From positions 1-61,448 of the forward strand of contig LZRV01000106.1 of NCBI GenBank assembly GCA_002159065.1: DNA of 61,448 bases. The letters run 5' to 3'. The position numbers and the translations under genes are program-made. Under the pieces are notes generated by a model. It saw only the letters and a program-made list of their open reading frames with translations, was not told where the DNA came from and ran no database searches. Shown piece by piece: positions 44,225 through 55,980 of the stretch. This stretch comes from Paenibacillaceae bacterium ZCTH02-B3 (GTDB lineage Bacteria > Bacillota > Bacilli > Paenibacillales > Paenibacillaceae). The first letter of the stretch is position 1. Every line of letters begins with the position of its first letter.

Positions 44225-44870
44225 CTATTTCCCGTCAGGCGCTTCCCGGCGAACTTGGCGGGCGGCATCGGCCATACGCCGGAGGGATTCCACCGGTTCC
44301 CCGCGCGTTTTCAGGCCGCAGTCGGGGTTGACCCGCAGCGTTTCGGCCGGCACCAGTTCCAGGGCTTCCCGGATAAGGTTCCGCATGGTTTCCGTATCCG
44401 GCACCACCGGGCTGTGGATGTCGCAGACGCCCAGTCCGATGCCGCGCGAACAGGGCTTCTCCCGCAGCGCGTCCGGCAAAACGCCGCTGCTGCGCGATGT
44501 CTCCAGGGAAATGACGTCCGCGTCCATCCCTTCGATGGCGTCCAGCATTTCGTGAGAATCGCAATAGCACCTATGGATGTGGATTTGCGTATCGTCCTTC
44601 ACGCCGGCGAAGCATCGCCATGCCGATACCCGACGCTTCCAGGCGCAGCACCTCCTCGTTCAGCGTCTTCGCGATTTGCCCGGCGATGACGGGCAGGGGC
44701 AGGTCGTCCCGGACGAAGGATCAGGCGATCATGGTGACCGGGCCGGTCAGCATGCCCTTGACGGGTCTGTCCGTCAGCGATTGCGCTAACAGGGTTTCCT
44801 CCAGCGTCACGGGGCCCTTGCCTGCGGCGACGCACCATACGACACCGTCATTTGCTTTTTGCCCCCCCAT
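44225..44870 (-). pseudogene. metE-like fragment, C-terminal, decayed
   Basis: The minus strand encodes pieces of the C-terminal domain of cobalamin-independent methionine synthase (or its YxjG/YxjH relatives). The frame from 44870 reads [19 protein letters not shown], meets TGA at 44723-44721 where the family has Trp, then continues SFVRDDLPLP to LEASGIG. About 38 codons are missing there, and the frame shifts to DDTQIHIHRCYCDS (zinc Cys region), DADVISLETSRSSG and VNPDCGLKTRG, ending at 44225. The N-terminal half is absent. Non-functional as a methionine synthase. Confidence 0.85.
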
Positions 44871-44885
44871 TTTTTAAAATGAGGC

Positions 44886-44922
44886 TTGAATCTCATTGAG
44901 AATCAATTTAAAATAATTCTAA
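44886..44922. promoter_or_regulatory. Fur/PerR-like operator region
   Basis: TTAAAATAATTCTAA (44908-44922) matches the PerR/Fur-type 7-1-7 box (TTATAATnATTATAA) at all but two positions. Beside it, 44886-44906 is a second imperfect dyad with arms TTGA and TCAA around a CTCATTGAG core. They lie between the metE remnant and sufC and may control the SUF operon in response to peroxide or iron. Confidence 0.5.
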
Positions 44923-45030
44923 ACAAGGTGCGACGCCGGATTCCTCCTGTGACCGGGGGTTGCCCCGGCAGGAGCGAAGCCGGTTTTTATACGCGGATGC
45001 ACCAACGCACCCACCAATGGAGGGAAGAAC

Positions 45031-45810
45031 ATGTCGGCATTGTTTGAAATCCGCGGGCTGAAGGTGTCCGTGGAAGGCAAGGAGATCCTGACTGGCGTCG
45101 ACCTCGCCCTGAAGGGCGGTGAAGTGCATGCGGTCATGGGACCCAACGGCACCGGCAAGAGCACCCTTGCTTCCGCCGTGATGGGCCATCCCAAATATGA
45201 AGTGACGGACGGGGAAGTGTACCTGGACGGCGAAAACGTGCTCGAAATGTCCGTGGACGAGCGCGCCCGCGCCGGGCTGTTCCTGGCCATGCAATATCCG
45301 GCCGAGATCACCGGCGTGACCAACGCCGATTTCCTGCGCAGCGCCATCAACGCCCGCCGGGGGGAAGGCAACGAGATTTCCCTCATCAAGTTCGTGCGCC
45401 TCATGGAAAGCAAGATGAAAGAGCTGGACATGAACCCCGAGATGATGCACCGCTATCTCAATGAAGGGTTCTCCGGCGGGGAGAAAAAGCGCAACGAAAT
45501 CCTCCAGATGATGATGCTCGAACCGAGGGTCGTGATCCTGGACGAAATCGACTCCGGTCTCGACATCGACGCGGTGAAAATCGTCGCCGCCGGCGTCAAC
45601 GCCATGCGCTCGCCGGACCGGGCCTTCCTGATCATCACCCACTATCAGCGCATCCTCAACTACATCCGGCCGGATTTCGTCCACGTGATGATGCAGGGCC
45701 GCATCGTCAAGTCGGGCGGTCCCGAGCTGGCGGAACGCCTCGAAGCGGAAGGATACGACTGGATCAAGGAAGAGCTGGGCATCGTCGACGAAACGGTCGG
45801 CCAGGTCTGA
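45031..45810 (+). CDS. sufC: Fe-S cluster assembly ATPase SufC
   Basis: The product has 259 residues and is an ABC-type ATPase that drives the SufB-SufD scaffold. Walker A is GPNGTGKST, the signature is EGFSGGEKKRNEILQM, Walker B is PRVVILDEIDSGLDIDA and the switch His is in ITHYQR. GGAGGGAAGAAC precedes the ATG. First gene of sufC-sufD-sufS-sufU-sufB. Confidence 0.97.
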   Translation: MSALFEIRGLKVSVEGKEILTGVDLALKGGEVHAVMGPNGTGKSTLASAVMGHPKYEVTDGEVYLDGENVLEMSVDERARAGLFLAMQYPAEITGVTNADFLRSAINARRGEGNEISLIKFVRLMESKMKELDMNPEMMHRYLNEGFSGGEKKRNEILQMMMLEPRVVILDEIDSGLDIDAVKIVAAGVNAMRSPDRAFLIITHYQRILNYIRPDFVHVMMQGRIVKSGGPELAERLEAEGYDWIKEELGIVDETVGQV

Positions 45811-45831
45811 GGCGGAGGAGGCTGAAACACG

Positions 45832-47136
45832 ATGAGCACACCGGTGACATCTCTGGACCGTGAAACCGCCGCCGCCCTCGGCCGCCGCAAAAACGAACCG
45901 GACTGGCTGGTGGAATGGCGGGCCGAAGCGGGGGATCTGGCCGGGCGGCTCGAACTGCCGAAACCGGAGAAAATGCCTCTTGCCCGCTGGAAGCTGGACG
46001 TGTACGGCGACTATCGTCCGGGGCGGCCGGTCGCCGATCCGTCCGAGCTGCCGGCGGCGCTCACCGAGCTTCTGTCCGACGCAAACGCGGAAGCGCTGAT
46101 CGTCCAGCACAACTCCGGCGTGGTGCTGGCACGGCTTCCCGACGCGCTCAAGGCGAAGGGCGTCACCCTGACGAGCCTGGAAGAGGCGGCCCGCAGCCAT
46201 GCGCGGCTGTTCCGCGACCACTTCATGGTCGCCTACCGGCGGGACGAGCACAAGCTCGCCGCCCTGCACGCCGCGCTCTGGAACGGCGGCGCGTTCCTTT
46301 ATGTGCCGAAGGGCGTGGAAATCGAACAGCCGGTGCAAATCGTCGTCTTTGCGGACGACCCCGCGGCGACGGTGGCGCCGCACATTCTGGTCATCGCCGA
46401 GGCGGGGAGCCGCGTCACCGTGGTGGAACACATGTACTCGGCGCTGCCGGAAGGCGCGGATGCGCTTCTCGTGAACGGCGCTGTCGAAATTTTCGCCAAA
46501 GCCGGATCGCATGTGCGCTACGCGTCGGTGCATCATATGGAAAGCGCGGCCGTGGACATCGCGTACCGCCGGGCCGTGTTGGGGACGGACGCCCGCGTCG
46601 AATGGATCGTCGGCGATCTGCACGGCGGCAACCTCCTGTCCGATCTCCATTCGGAACTGGAGGGCCAAGGGTCCGTCACCGACATCAAGGTGATCACCGT
46701 CGGCACGGGCAGCCAGCGCATCAGCCTGACCACGCGGGCCCGCCACGTCGGCAAGGCGTCCGAAAGCAACATGATCACCCGCGCGGTCATGCTGGACGAA
46801 GCGACGTCGATCCTCACCGGCGTCACCAAGATCGAAAAGGGCGCCACCAAGGCCAACGGCGAGCAGACGGAACGGGTCCTCATGCTCAGTCCGAAGGCGC
46901 GCGGCGACGCCAACCCGATCCTGCTCATCGACGAGGACGACGTCAAGGCGGGACACGCCGCCAGCGTCGGCCGCGTGAACGAGGAGCAGGTGTACTACCT
47001 CATGTCCCGCGGCATCACGCGCAGGGAGGCGGAGCGGCTCATCATCCACGGGTTCCTGGAGCCGACCGTCGCCGAGATCCCTCTGGAGGGTTTGCGCGAC
47101 ACGCTTCGCCGCATTCTGGAACGAAAGCTGGGATAA
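45832..47136 (+). CDS. sufD: Fe-S cluster assembly protein SufD
   Basis: The product has 434 residues, with an N-terminal helical part and a right-handed beta-helix core (FLYVPKGVEIEQPVQIVVF, GAVEIFAKAGSHVRYASVHHME) ending in HAASVGRVNEEQVYYLMSRGITRREAERLIIHGFLEP, the shared SufB/SufD end. It partners SufB in the SufBC2D scaffold. It lies 21 bases after sufC with GGCGGAGGAGG upstream. Confidence 0.96.
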   Translation: MSTPVTSLDRETAAALGRRKNEPDWLVEWRAEAGDLAGRLELPKPEKMPLARWKLDVYGDYRPGRPVADPSELPAALTELLSDANAEALIVQHNSGVVLARLPDALKAKGVTLTSLEEAARSHARLFRDHFMVAYRRDEHKLAALHAALWNGGAFLYVPKGVEIEQPVQIVVFADDPAATVAPHILVIAEAGSRVTVVEHMYSALPEGADALLVNGAVEIFAKAGSHVRYASVHHMESAAVDIAYRRAVLGTDARVEWIVGDLHGGNLLSDLHSELEGQGSVTDIKVITVGTGSQRISLTTRARHVGKASESNMITRAVMLDEATSILTGVTKIEKGATKANGEQTERVLMLSPKARGDANPILLIDEDDVKAGHAASVGRVNEEQVYYLMSRGITRREAERLIIHGFLEPTVAEIPLEGLRDTLRRILERKLG

Positions 47137-48802
<1,666 letters not shown>

Positions 48803-48844
48803 CGGCAAGGCCTGAACCACCCATACCAAAGGAGGCTGATGGCG

Positions 48845-50242
48845 GTGGCGAAAAAGGCGATCGAACTGGAAGAATACAAATACGGATTCCGCGACGAACA
48901 CCGTGCGGTATTCGAATCGGGCAAGGGGCTCACCCCCGAGGTGGTGCGGACCATCTCGCAGATGAAGGGCGAGCCGGAATGGATGCTCAATTTCCGCCTC
49001 AAGGCGCTGGAGCAGTTCAACAAGATGCCGATTCCCCGCTGGGGCGGCAATCTGGATGAACTGAACTTCGACGAAATCAAGTATTACGTGAAGCCTTCCG
49101 AGAAGAAGGGCCGCAGCTGGGACGAAGTGCCTCCGGAAATCAAGGCGACCTTCGAGAAGCTGGGCATTCCGGAAGCGGAGCAGAAGTTCCTCGCCGGCGT
49201 GTCCGCCCAGTACGAGTCGGAAGTCGTGTACCACAACATCAAGGAGGATCTGCAGAAGCAGGGCGTCATCTTCATGGACACGGACACGGCCCTGCGCGAA
49301 CATCCCGAGTTTTTCGAGGAATATTTCGGCACCGTCGTGCCGCCCTCGGACAACAAGTTTGCGGCGCTCAACAGCGCGGTTTGGTCCGGCGGCAGCTTCA
49401 TCTACGTGCCGAAGGGCGTGCGCGTGGAAATTCCGCTGCAGGCGTACTTCCGCATCAACGCGGAAAACATGGGGCAGTTTGAACGGACGCTGATCATCGC
49501 CGACGAGGACAGCTTCGTGCACTACGTCGAAGGCTGCACCGCGCCGATTTACACCACGTACTCCCTGCACAGCGCGGTGGTCGAGATCATCGTCAAGAAG
49601 AATGCCCGCGTCCGCTACACGACGATCCAAAACTGGGCGCCCAACGTGTACAATCTGGTGACCAAACGCGCCGTGGCGGAAGAGAACGCCACGATGGAGT
49701 GGGTGGACGGCAACATCGGCTCCAAGCTGACGATGAAATATCCGTCGGTCATTCTGAAAGGACGCGGCGCCAAGGGCATGGTGCTGTCCATCGCGGTGGC
49801 GGGCAAGGGCCAGCACCAGGACGCCGGGGCCAAGATGATCCACCTGGCGCCGGACACGACGTCCACCATCGTGTCGAAGTCGATTTCCCGCCAAGGCGGC
49901 AAGGTGACCTACCGCGGTCTCGCTTCGTTCAGCCGCCAGGCGACGGGGGCCAAGGCCAATATCAAGTGCGACACGCTCATCCTCGACAACCAGTCGTCGT
50001 CCGACACGATCCCGTACAATGAGATTTACAACGACGACATCACGCTGGAACACGAGGCGACCGTCTCCAAGGTGTCCGAGGACCAGCTCTTCTACCTGAT
50101 GAGCCGCGGCATTCCGGAAAACGAGGCGACGCAGATGATCGTCATGGGCTTCATCGAGCCGTTCACCAAGGAACTGCCGATGGAGTACGCCGTGGAGCTC
50201 AATCGGCTGATCAAATTCGAGATGGAAGGCAGCATCGGATAA
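48845..50242 (+). CDS. sufB: Fe-S cluster assembly scaffold SufB
   Basis: The product has 465 residues. It opens [19 protein letters not shown] and has the SufB beta-helix blocks [70 protein letters not shown] and [18 protein letters not shown], ending [26 protein letters not shown] prefer the GTG at 48845, nine bases past AAAGGAGG; the ATG at 48839 is only three bases from it. Last gene of the SUF operon. Confidence 0.96.
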   Translation: MAKKAIELEEYKYGFRDEHRAVFESGKGLTPEVVRTISQMKGEPEWMLNFRLKALEQFNKMPIPRWGGNLDELNFDEIKYYVKPSEKKGRSWDEVPPEIKATFEKLGIPEAEQKFLAGVSAQYESEVVYHNIKEDLQKQGVIFMDTDTALREHPEFFEEYFGTVVPPSDNKFAALNSAVWSGGSFIYVPKGVRVEIPLQAYFRINAENMGQFERTLIIADEDSFVHYVEGCTAPIYTTYSLHSAVVEIIVKKNARVRYTTIQNWAPNVYNLVTKRAVAEENATMEWVDGNIGSKLTMKYPSVILKGRGAKGMVLSIAVAGKGQHQDAGAKMIHLAPDTTSTIVSKSISRQGGKVTYRGLASFSRQATGAKANIKCDTLILDNQSSSDTIPYNEIYNDDITLEHEATVSKVSEDQLFYLMSRGIPENEATQMIVMGFIEPFTKELPMEYAVELNRLIKFEMEGSIG

Positions 50243-50256
50243 CTTTCAGCTTGTGC

Positions 50257-50293
50257 GGGCGCACTGCTCATAAAGAGCCAGTGCGTCCTTTTT
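50257..50293 (+). terminator. terminator of the SUF operon
   Basis: GGGCGCACTG (50257-50266) pairs with CAGTGCGTCC (50279-50288) with one G-T pair, followed by TTTTT. Confidence 0.8.
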
Positions 50294-50306
50294 CATATTT
50301 CCGGTC

Positions 50307-51341
50307 TTACATATACACCCTCACAATGTTCAAATCGTTCCGCTGGCTCAGGTCGATAAAACGGTCACCCACCTTCACCAGCGGATTGAACAGGTCGACG
50401 TTGTGGATCATGATGATCTCGCCGATTTCTCCGTTGGTGAGTACCGCTTTCTTGCCGATGAAGTTCGGCAGCATCCGGCGAAGGAAAGTCAGGGTGACAT
50501 GCGGGTCCAGCCCGTCGAAACTGAGCTGGTACAGCTCCTTGAGCACGTCGAACAGATCCCGCTTCTGCCGGTATACCCGGGTGGAGATCATGGCGCTGTA
50601 CACGTCCGCCACGGCGACGATTTTGCCGATGATATGAATCTGATCCCCCTTCAGCCCGTACGGGTAACCGCTGCCGTCCGCCCGTTCGTGATGCTGCAGG
50701 GCGGCGAGGGCGCACAGGTTGTCGGAAAACGACGCCTCGATGATCTCGTGCCCGTATTGGGGATGCTTTTTGATGATTTCAAATTCGGCTTCCGTCAGCC
50801 TGTCCGGTTTGTTCAGAATTTCCCCGGAAATCCGGCATTTGCCGATGTCATGCAGGAAGCCCGCCTTGCCGGCATGATAGGTGTCTTCCTCGTTCCAGCC
50901 GAGCCAGCTTGCGATGTAATGGCACAAGATCCCGACCTGGACCGAGTGGCGGTAGGTGTATTCGCCCGGGTCCCGGAGCGCCAGGAGCAGCTGCACCACG
51001 TCCAGTTCGGAGCGGCATTGTTCGGCCAGGGGCCGGAAGGACTCATCCACGTCCTTTTCCCTGATGTATCCGTTTTCATAGGCGTCATGGTAAAGGGCTT
51101 CATACGAACGAACCGTTTGCTGGTACACCGGCTGGACCTTGAGAATGGAAGGAGCCGCCTCTTCTTCCGGTTCCGGCTGGCTGCGGGCGATTTTGACATA
51201 GGAGATGTTATGCTGCAGAAGCCGGGCGATTTCCTTTTTTCCGAGAATCGTTCCGCTGGAAAGCACAGGCACGCCGTGGTGGTTGAATACGTCTTCGATC
51301 AGGATGTCGCCGTCCATGATGTCCGTGATGTGAATGCGCAT
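50307..51341 (-). CDS. HD-GYP domain c-di-GMP phosphodiesterase
   Basis: The product has 344 residues. The HD-GYP domain (about residues 120-300) has HSVQVGILCHYIASWLG, the metal-binding FLHDIGKCRIS, HPQYGHEII and the signature HHERADGSGYPYGL (GYP). The N-terminal region is a short beta-rich segment seen in Bacilli HD-GYP proteins (MRIHITDIMDGDILIEDVFNHHG). These enzymes hydrolyse c-di-GMP. The ATG at 51341 follows GGGGTGAAAGCC; an upstream in-frame start is weaker. It diverges from the yunD-like gene. Confidence 0.92.
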   Translation of the reverse strand: MRIHITDIMDGDILIEDVFNHHGVPVLSSGTILGKKEIARLLQHNISYVKIARSQPEPEEEAAPSILKVQPVYQQTVRSYEALYHDAYENGYIREKDVDESFRPLAEQCRSELDVVQLLLALRDPGEYTYRHSVQVGILCHYIASWLGWNEEDTYHAGKAGFLHDIGKCRISGEILNKPDRLTEAEFEIIKKHPQYGHEIIEASFSDNLCALAALQHHERADGSGYPYGLKGDQIHIIGKIVAVADVYSAMISTRVYRQKRDLFDVLKELYQLSFDGLDPHVTLTFLRRMLPNFIGKKAVLTNGEIGEIIMIHNVDLFNPLVKVGDRFIDLSQRNDLNIVRVYM

Positions 51342-51440
51342 GGCTTTCACCCCGCTTGATTCTGTCTTTGTCATGCCGGTAAGGATCGGATGAAATATAT
51401 TCTACCTTATCATTTCGTATTTTTACATATCTTTGGTATA

Positions 51441-51459
51441 AAAATTGTACAACAATTTT
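51441..51459. promoter_or_regulatory. perfect inverted repeat in the divergent intergenic region
   Basis: AAAATTGT and ACAATTTT flank ACA; AT-rich flanks extend the symmetry imperfectly. It lies between the HD-GYP gene and the yunD-like gene and looks like a regulator-binding site. Confidence 0.5.
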
Positions 51460-51717
51460 ATATATATGATTGATCCGCAAAATTCCGCGGCAACCGCCTG
51501 TCGTCCCGCGGCGGGGCGGCTCGGGCCGATGAGCGGACCGCACGAATCGGGCATGACCGTTCACCGGCGCAAAACCGCCCCGGATCCCGGCGGACGCGGA
51601 CCGGCGCAGAACCGTTACAGTCCGCCGCAGACCGGCCCGCGTTGCCGTTCCCTGCCTGAATTGCTATCATCACGTTATGGGAGGATTTTGAGCCATTTCC
51701 GGTCGCGGGAGGTTTCC

Positions 51718-53169
51718 ATGAACGAGCATAATCCGGCCACGGTCACCCTGCTCCATACGAACGACCTGCACAGCGATCTGGAAGCCGCCGCCCGCATCGC
51801 GGCCTACGTCAAGGATGTGCGGCGTAGCGTTTCCGCCGACCGGCTGCTTCTGGTGGACTGCGGCGATCACATGGACCGGGCACGGCTGGAGACCGAAGGG
51901 ACGAAAGGCCGGGTCAACCGCGCCATCCTGGAGGCGACCGGCTACGAGGCCGTGGCGATCGGCAACAACGAAGGACTGACGTTTACCCGGCCGGAACTGG
52001 ACGCCCTGTACGGAGACGTCCCTTTCCCGGTATTGTGCGCCAATCTCGCGGCACGTCCCGACGGGACGCAGCCGGAATGGCTTCGCCCCGTGGCCGTGGT
52101 GCGCAAGGGCGGCGTCCGCTTCGGCCTGGTCGGCCTCACCGCGCCGTTCAGCCTGTTTTATGAACCCCTCGGCTGGCGCGTCGACGATCCGTTCGTCGCC
52201 GCACGGGACGCGGTGGAACGCCTGAAGACGCAATGCGATGTGATCGTGGTGCTCTCCCACCTCGGTCTGTCCAGCGATGAACGGCTGGCCAGGGAAGTCC
52301 CCGGCATCGACCTGATTCTCGGTTCCCATACCCACCATCTGCTGGAACGGCCGGTCCGCGTCGGGAACACCTACATCTGCGCGGCGGGCAAATCCGGCCG
52401 GCACATCGGCCATCTGGAGATTGACTGTCTGCCCGGGGGCGGGGTGTCCGACGTTCGCGGCGGCTGCGTGCTTCTGGACGGACGTCCCGGGGATCCCGGG
52501 ATCCTCCGCATCATCGGCGAAGCGCGCGAGCAAGCCAGACAGGCCATGGGGCGGCCGGTGGCGAAACTGGAAGTGCCGCTGGATGTCCGGCTCCACCGGG
52601 AATCCCCGCTGCCCGTGCTGCTCGCCATTGCGCTTCGTCAGGCGACGGGCGCCCAGATCGGCCTGACCAACAACGGCCAATTGCTGGCCGGTCTGCCGGC
52701 GGGCACGGTGACCTGGGAGACCTTGCACGCCATATGCCCGTCTCCCATCAATCCCGCCCTGATCACCATCCGTGGCAGGCAACTGAGACAGGCGCTGGAG
52801 GAAAGCCTGCTGCCGGAGTTTTACGGCATGAAGTTTCAGGGGTTCGGCTTCCGCGGGGTGGCGCTGGGCGGACTCAGCTTCGACGGCATGGAGGCGGTGG
52901 CCGATCTTCGGCAGCCGCCCCGTTACCGGCTGGTCGACGTCCGCATCGGCGGAGAACCCATCGACGACGGCAAGGAGTACACCGTGGGAACGCTGGACAT
53001 GTTCACCTTCGGTGTCGGTTACAAAGCCCTCAAGGAAGGCCAGGTGATCCGGTACCTGCTTCCGGAATTCATCCGGGACGTGCTGGCCAGGGCCCTGGGT
53101 GATCCGCTGGCGGTCCGCAGTTCCCTCAGGCCCCGCTGGCGGTTCTATGACGACACATCCGTCCAATAA
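51718..53169 (+). CDS. yunD: YunD-type bifunctional metallophosphatase/5'-nucleotidase
   Basis: The product has 483 residues. The N-terminal calcineurin-like domain has TLLHTNDLHSDLEAAARI (metal ligands D-x-H), DCGDHMDRA, AIGNNEGLTF, VVLSHLGLSSDERL and LGSHTHHLL. The C-terminal 5'-nucleotidase domain has IGLTNNGQLLAG and the substrate-stacking region near KEYTVGTLDMFTFGVGYKAL. There is no signal peptide, so like Bacillus YunD it is probably cytoplasmic, unlike secreted 5'-nucleotidases. The ATG at 51718 follows GGGAGGTTTCC. A weak hairpin with T runs at about 53174-53230 may terminate it; the remaining AT-rich sequence to 53426 shows nothing I can name. Confidence 0.9.
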   Translation: MNEHNPATVTLLHTNDLHSDLEAAARIAAYVKDVRRSVSADRLLLVDCGDHMDRARLETEGTKGRVNRAILEATGYEAVAIGNNEGLTFTRPELDALYGDVPFPVLCANLAARPDGTQPEWLRPVAVVRKGGVRFGLVGLTAPFSLFYEPLGWRVDDPFVAARDAVERLKTQCDVIVVLSHLGLSSDERLAREVPGIDLILGSHTHHLLERPVRVGNTYICAAGKSGRHIGHLEIDCLPGGGVSDVRGGCVLLDGRPGDPGILRIIGEAREQARQAMGRPVAKLEVPLDVRLHRESPLPVLLAIALRQATGAQIGLTNNGQLLAGLPAGTVTWETLHAICPSPINPALITIRGRQLRQALEESLLPEFYGMKFQGFGFRGVALGGLSFDGMEAVADLRQPPRYRLVDVRIGGEPIDDGKEYTVGTLDMFTFGVGYKALKEGQVIRYLLPEFIRDVLARALGDPLAVRSSLRPRWRFYDDTSVQ

Positions 53170-53426
53170 TTTGGAAGCGGTCTTCGCGGGGGAACCATCC
53201 TTGCGGGGCTGCTTTTTTTCGCTTTTTTGTCGACACGGATTCGTCGAAAGCAAGCGGAAAATTACCAATAATGATGAACAATTTGTGAAAAATGTCTTGT
53301 TATTTTCAGAAAAATACCGTACATTAACTTTAAACTCCAATTAACGGCAAGCGATTTACAAATTACAGTTTGAAAACCATTGAAAACCAACAACCCACCA
53401 AATGAAAAACGGGGGCGCTTTGGGCC

Positions 53427-54551
53427 ATGCGGTTGTTGCCGATTTCCGCCTGTCGATCAGGCATGAGGCTTGCCAAGAGCATTTATTCGGAAGAAGGTCT
53501 GGTGTTGCTGGCCGAAGGGGTGGAACTGACCGACCCCTTGCTGAACCGATTGAAGGATCTGGGCCTGAGATTTCTGTACATACGCGATCCGCGGACGGAA
53601 GGCATCCAGGTCCGCGAGCCGATCAGCCAGGAAACGAGACGGCGGGCGATGCACGCCATCAAGCGCACGTTCCGCGACTACATCGACCGGCCCTCGCAGC
53701 ACGCCAACGGCGTCTATCCTTACGTCGGCCGTGAAATGCGGGAAGTCATGCGTCTCATCGTCGACGATCTGAGCCGCAACCGGGACGCCATGATGATGCT
53801 CATGGATATGCAGACGGTGGACCATTACCTGTATTCCCATTCGCTGAACGTCTGCATCTACGCGACGATGCTCGGGCTGGCCTACGGGTATGAAGGCGAG
53901 GACCTGCTCACCCTCGGGCTCGGGGCGCTGCTTCACGACATCGGCAAAACGCAGATCAACATGCAGGTGCTGCTCAAACCGGGCAAGCTGAACGAAGAGG
54001 AACTGAAGGAAATGCGGCGCCACGCGGAAATCGGTTATCTGCTGCTCAAGGATGAACCGAACATCCCGTTGCTCGCGGCGCATTGCGCGTTTCAGCACCA
54101 CGAGCGGATCGACGGCAGCGGATACCCCCGAGGGCTTACGGGAGACGAAATTCACGAATTCGCCAAATGGATCGCCATCGTGGATTCCTACGACGCGATG
54201 ACCAGCCATCGCGTCTACCGCAGCACGCTGCTTCCCCACCAGGCGGTGGAAGCCCTCTACGCGGGAAGCGGCACGCTTTACGACACCGATATGCTGAAGG
54301 TATTCCGCGACCACGTGGCCATCTATCCCGTCGGCATCGGCGTGCGCCTGAGCACCGGGCAGGAGGCGGTGGTCGTCGATCTTAACGCCTCCAGCGTGCA
54401 GCGTCCCGTCGTCCGGGTGCTGACCGACGAGGAAGGGAATGAGTTGTCCCAACCCTATGAGGTGGATTTGTCCAAAAACCTGTCCATTGTCATACGCGAA
54501 GTGCTGACGGAAGACACCGGCAGCCGCAAAGGCATGCTGACTTCCATCTGA
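53427..54551 (+). CDS. HD-GYP domain c-di-GMP phosphodiesterase
   Basis: The product has 374 residues. It carries the HD-GYP core HSLNVCIYATMLGLAYG, LLHDIGKTQINMQVLLKPGKL, RRHAEIGYLLL and QHHERIDGSGYPRGLTGDEI. N-terminal residues 1-60 (ISACRSGMRLAKSIYSEEGLVLLAEGVELT) match the same short sensor-like module found in many Firmicute HD-GYP proteins, and the C-terminal 60 residues resemble a PilZ-like or beta-rich tail (GVRLSTGQEAVVVDLN). With the gene at 50307-51341 it gives two HD-GYP proteins on either side of yunD. Confidence 0.92.
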   Translation: MRLLPISACRSGMRLAKSIYSEEGLVLLAEGVELTDPLLNRLKDLGLRFLYIRDPRTEGIQVREPISQETRRRAMHAIKRTFRDYIDRPSQHANGVYPYVGREMREVMRLIVDDLSRNRDAMMMLMDMQTVDHYLYSHSLNVCIYATMLGLAYGYEGEDLLTLGLGALLHDIGKTQINMQVLLKPGKLNEEELKEMRRHAEIGYLLLKDEPNIPLLAAHCAFQHHERIDGSGYPRGLTGDEIHEFAKWIAIVDSYDAMTSHRVYRSTLLPHQAVEALYAGSGTLYDTDMLKVFRDHVAIYPVGIGVRLSTGQEAVVVDLNASSVQRPVVRVLTDEEGNELSQPYEVDLSKNLSIVIREVLTEDTGSRKGMLTSI

Positions 54552-54663
54552 CAGGCGTCCGCACGGGCGGTTTCGCGGCCGCCTGTTTGCTTTATCCGGC
54601 CTTGGCGGGGTACAATGACAATGGCATTCTTGTATTTTTTGTCTGAAGAGGCGATCCACCGAC

Positions 54664-55821
54664 ATGCAACCTTTGTCCCGCACAAGAACGGACGCTCCTT
54701 TCGCTCCTCCGCCGGAGCTTAGGCCGATCACGCCCGAGTACGATCCGTGGGACCCGATCCTTTCCCTGCAAAAATACGGCCGCCATGTCCTGACCAGCGT
54801 GGAGTTGACGGTTACCCATCTGTGCAACCTGCGCTGCGAGCATTGCGCCGTGGGCGACACCCTGACGACGCGAGAGGCGCCGCGGCTTCCCGTCGATCTG
54901 GTGCTTCGCCGTCTGGATGAAGTGGAACATCTGGAGACGATCAGCCTGACGGGCGGCGAGCCGACCTTTTCCCGGGAAACGATCGATCAGGTCATTCTGC
55001 CGGTGCTGAAATACGCCCGGGCCCGGGGCGTGCGCACCCAGCTCAATTCCAACGTGACGCTGGATTATGAACGCTACGCCGCCATCGCGCCGCATCTGGA
55101 CGTGATGCACATTTCCTTCAATTACACCGGACCGGAGGATTTCCGCCGGATCACGTTCGCCCGCTCCGGGAAGACGGCCGGCGGGGAGACCGCCGCCCGG
55201 ATTTACGAGCGGATGATGGACAACGCCCGCCGGCTGGCGGAAGGCGGCCTGTTCGTCTCCGCGGAATCGATGATCAACTACCGTACCTGGCGGAACATGG
55301 CGCAAATCCATCGGCTGGTGGTCGAAATGGGCTGCCGCCGGCACGAAGTGCACCCGATGTACCCCAGTGCGTTTGCCGCCGATTTGCCGCTTCTGCCCAG
55401 GGATAAGATCCGGAGCGTCATTTTCGATCTGCTCGAGGCCAGGGACCCGAACGTGTGGATGCTGTTTGGCACGCTGCCGTTTTTCGCCTGCAGCGACGAT
55501 CCGGAGGATCTGAGGCTCATCGCCAGGCTGCGGGCGGCTCCCAACGTGACGGTGCGCAACGATCCGGACGGGCGCTGCCGGGTGAACGTCAATCTGTTCA
55601 CCGGCAACGTGTACGTGACGGATTTCGCGAAGCTGCCGCCGATCGGCAATATCCGGGAAGAAAAGCTGGATGACATGTTCGCGCGCTGGCAGGCGCACCC
55701 GCTCCAGCGGGCGGTCGGCTGCCACTGTCCGGAAGCCGGCTGCTGCGGGCCGAACCTCCTGGTAACCGACATGTATTACCGGGGTGTCGATTTCACCCGG
55801 CGAAGGGCGAAGCGGGCCTGA
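54664..55821 (+). CDS. yfkAB: radical SAM/CxCxxxxC motif protein YfkAB
   Basis: The product has 385 residues. The radical SAM cluster is TVTHLCNLRCEHCAVGD (C-x3-C-x2-C), with SLTGGEPTFSRETI following. The C-terminus has CHCPEAGCCGPN, the CxCxxxxC motif that defines the family and probably binds a second cluster. In Bacillus subtilis the gene is split into yfkA and yfkB by a sequence artefact; here it is one frame. The reaction is unknown. It follows a hypothetical-free gap of about 110 bases with a weak ribosome site. Confidence 0.92.
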   Translation: MQPLSRTRTDAPFAPPPELRPITPEYDPWDPILSLQKYGRHVLTSVELTVTHLCNLRCEHCAVGDTLTTREAPRLPVDLVLRRLDEVEHLETISLTGGEPTFSRETIDQVILPVLKYARARGVRTQLNSNVTLDYERYAAIAPHLDVMHISFNYTGPEDFRRITFARSGKTAGGETAARIYERMMDNARRLAEGGLFVSAESMINYRTWRNMAQIHRLVVEMGCRRHEVHPMYPSAFAADLPLLPRDKIRSVIFDLLEARDPNVWMLFGTLPFFACSDDPEDLRLIARLRAAPNVTVRNDPDGRCRVNVNLFTGNVYVTDFAKLPPIGNIREEKLDDMFARWQAHPLQRAVGCHCPEAGCCGPNLLVTDMYYRGVDFTRRRAKRA

Positions 55822-55980
55822 AGGGCGGGATGCGGCCGGCTTTGCCGGTAAAGCGGCCTGCGGGCGGGCTTCGCGGAGCCGTCCGTCCGGACAGGCCGAT
55901 GGCGCAAGATCCGACCCGCGGCCGGCCGCGCGTCCGCCGTCCTTTATCCCCCGCGCAAGGCAAGGAGGAACCCGGCGGAA

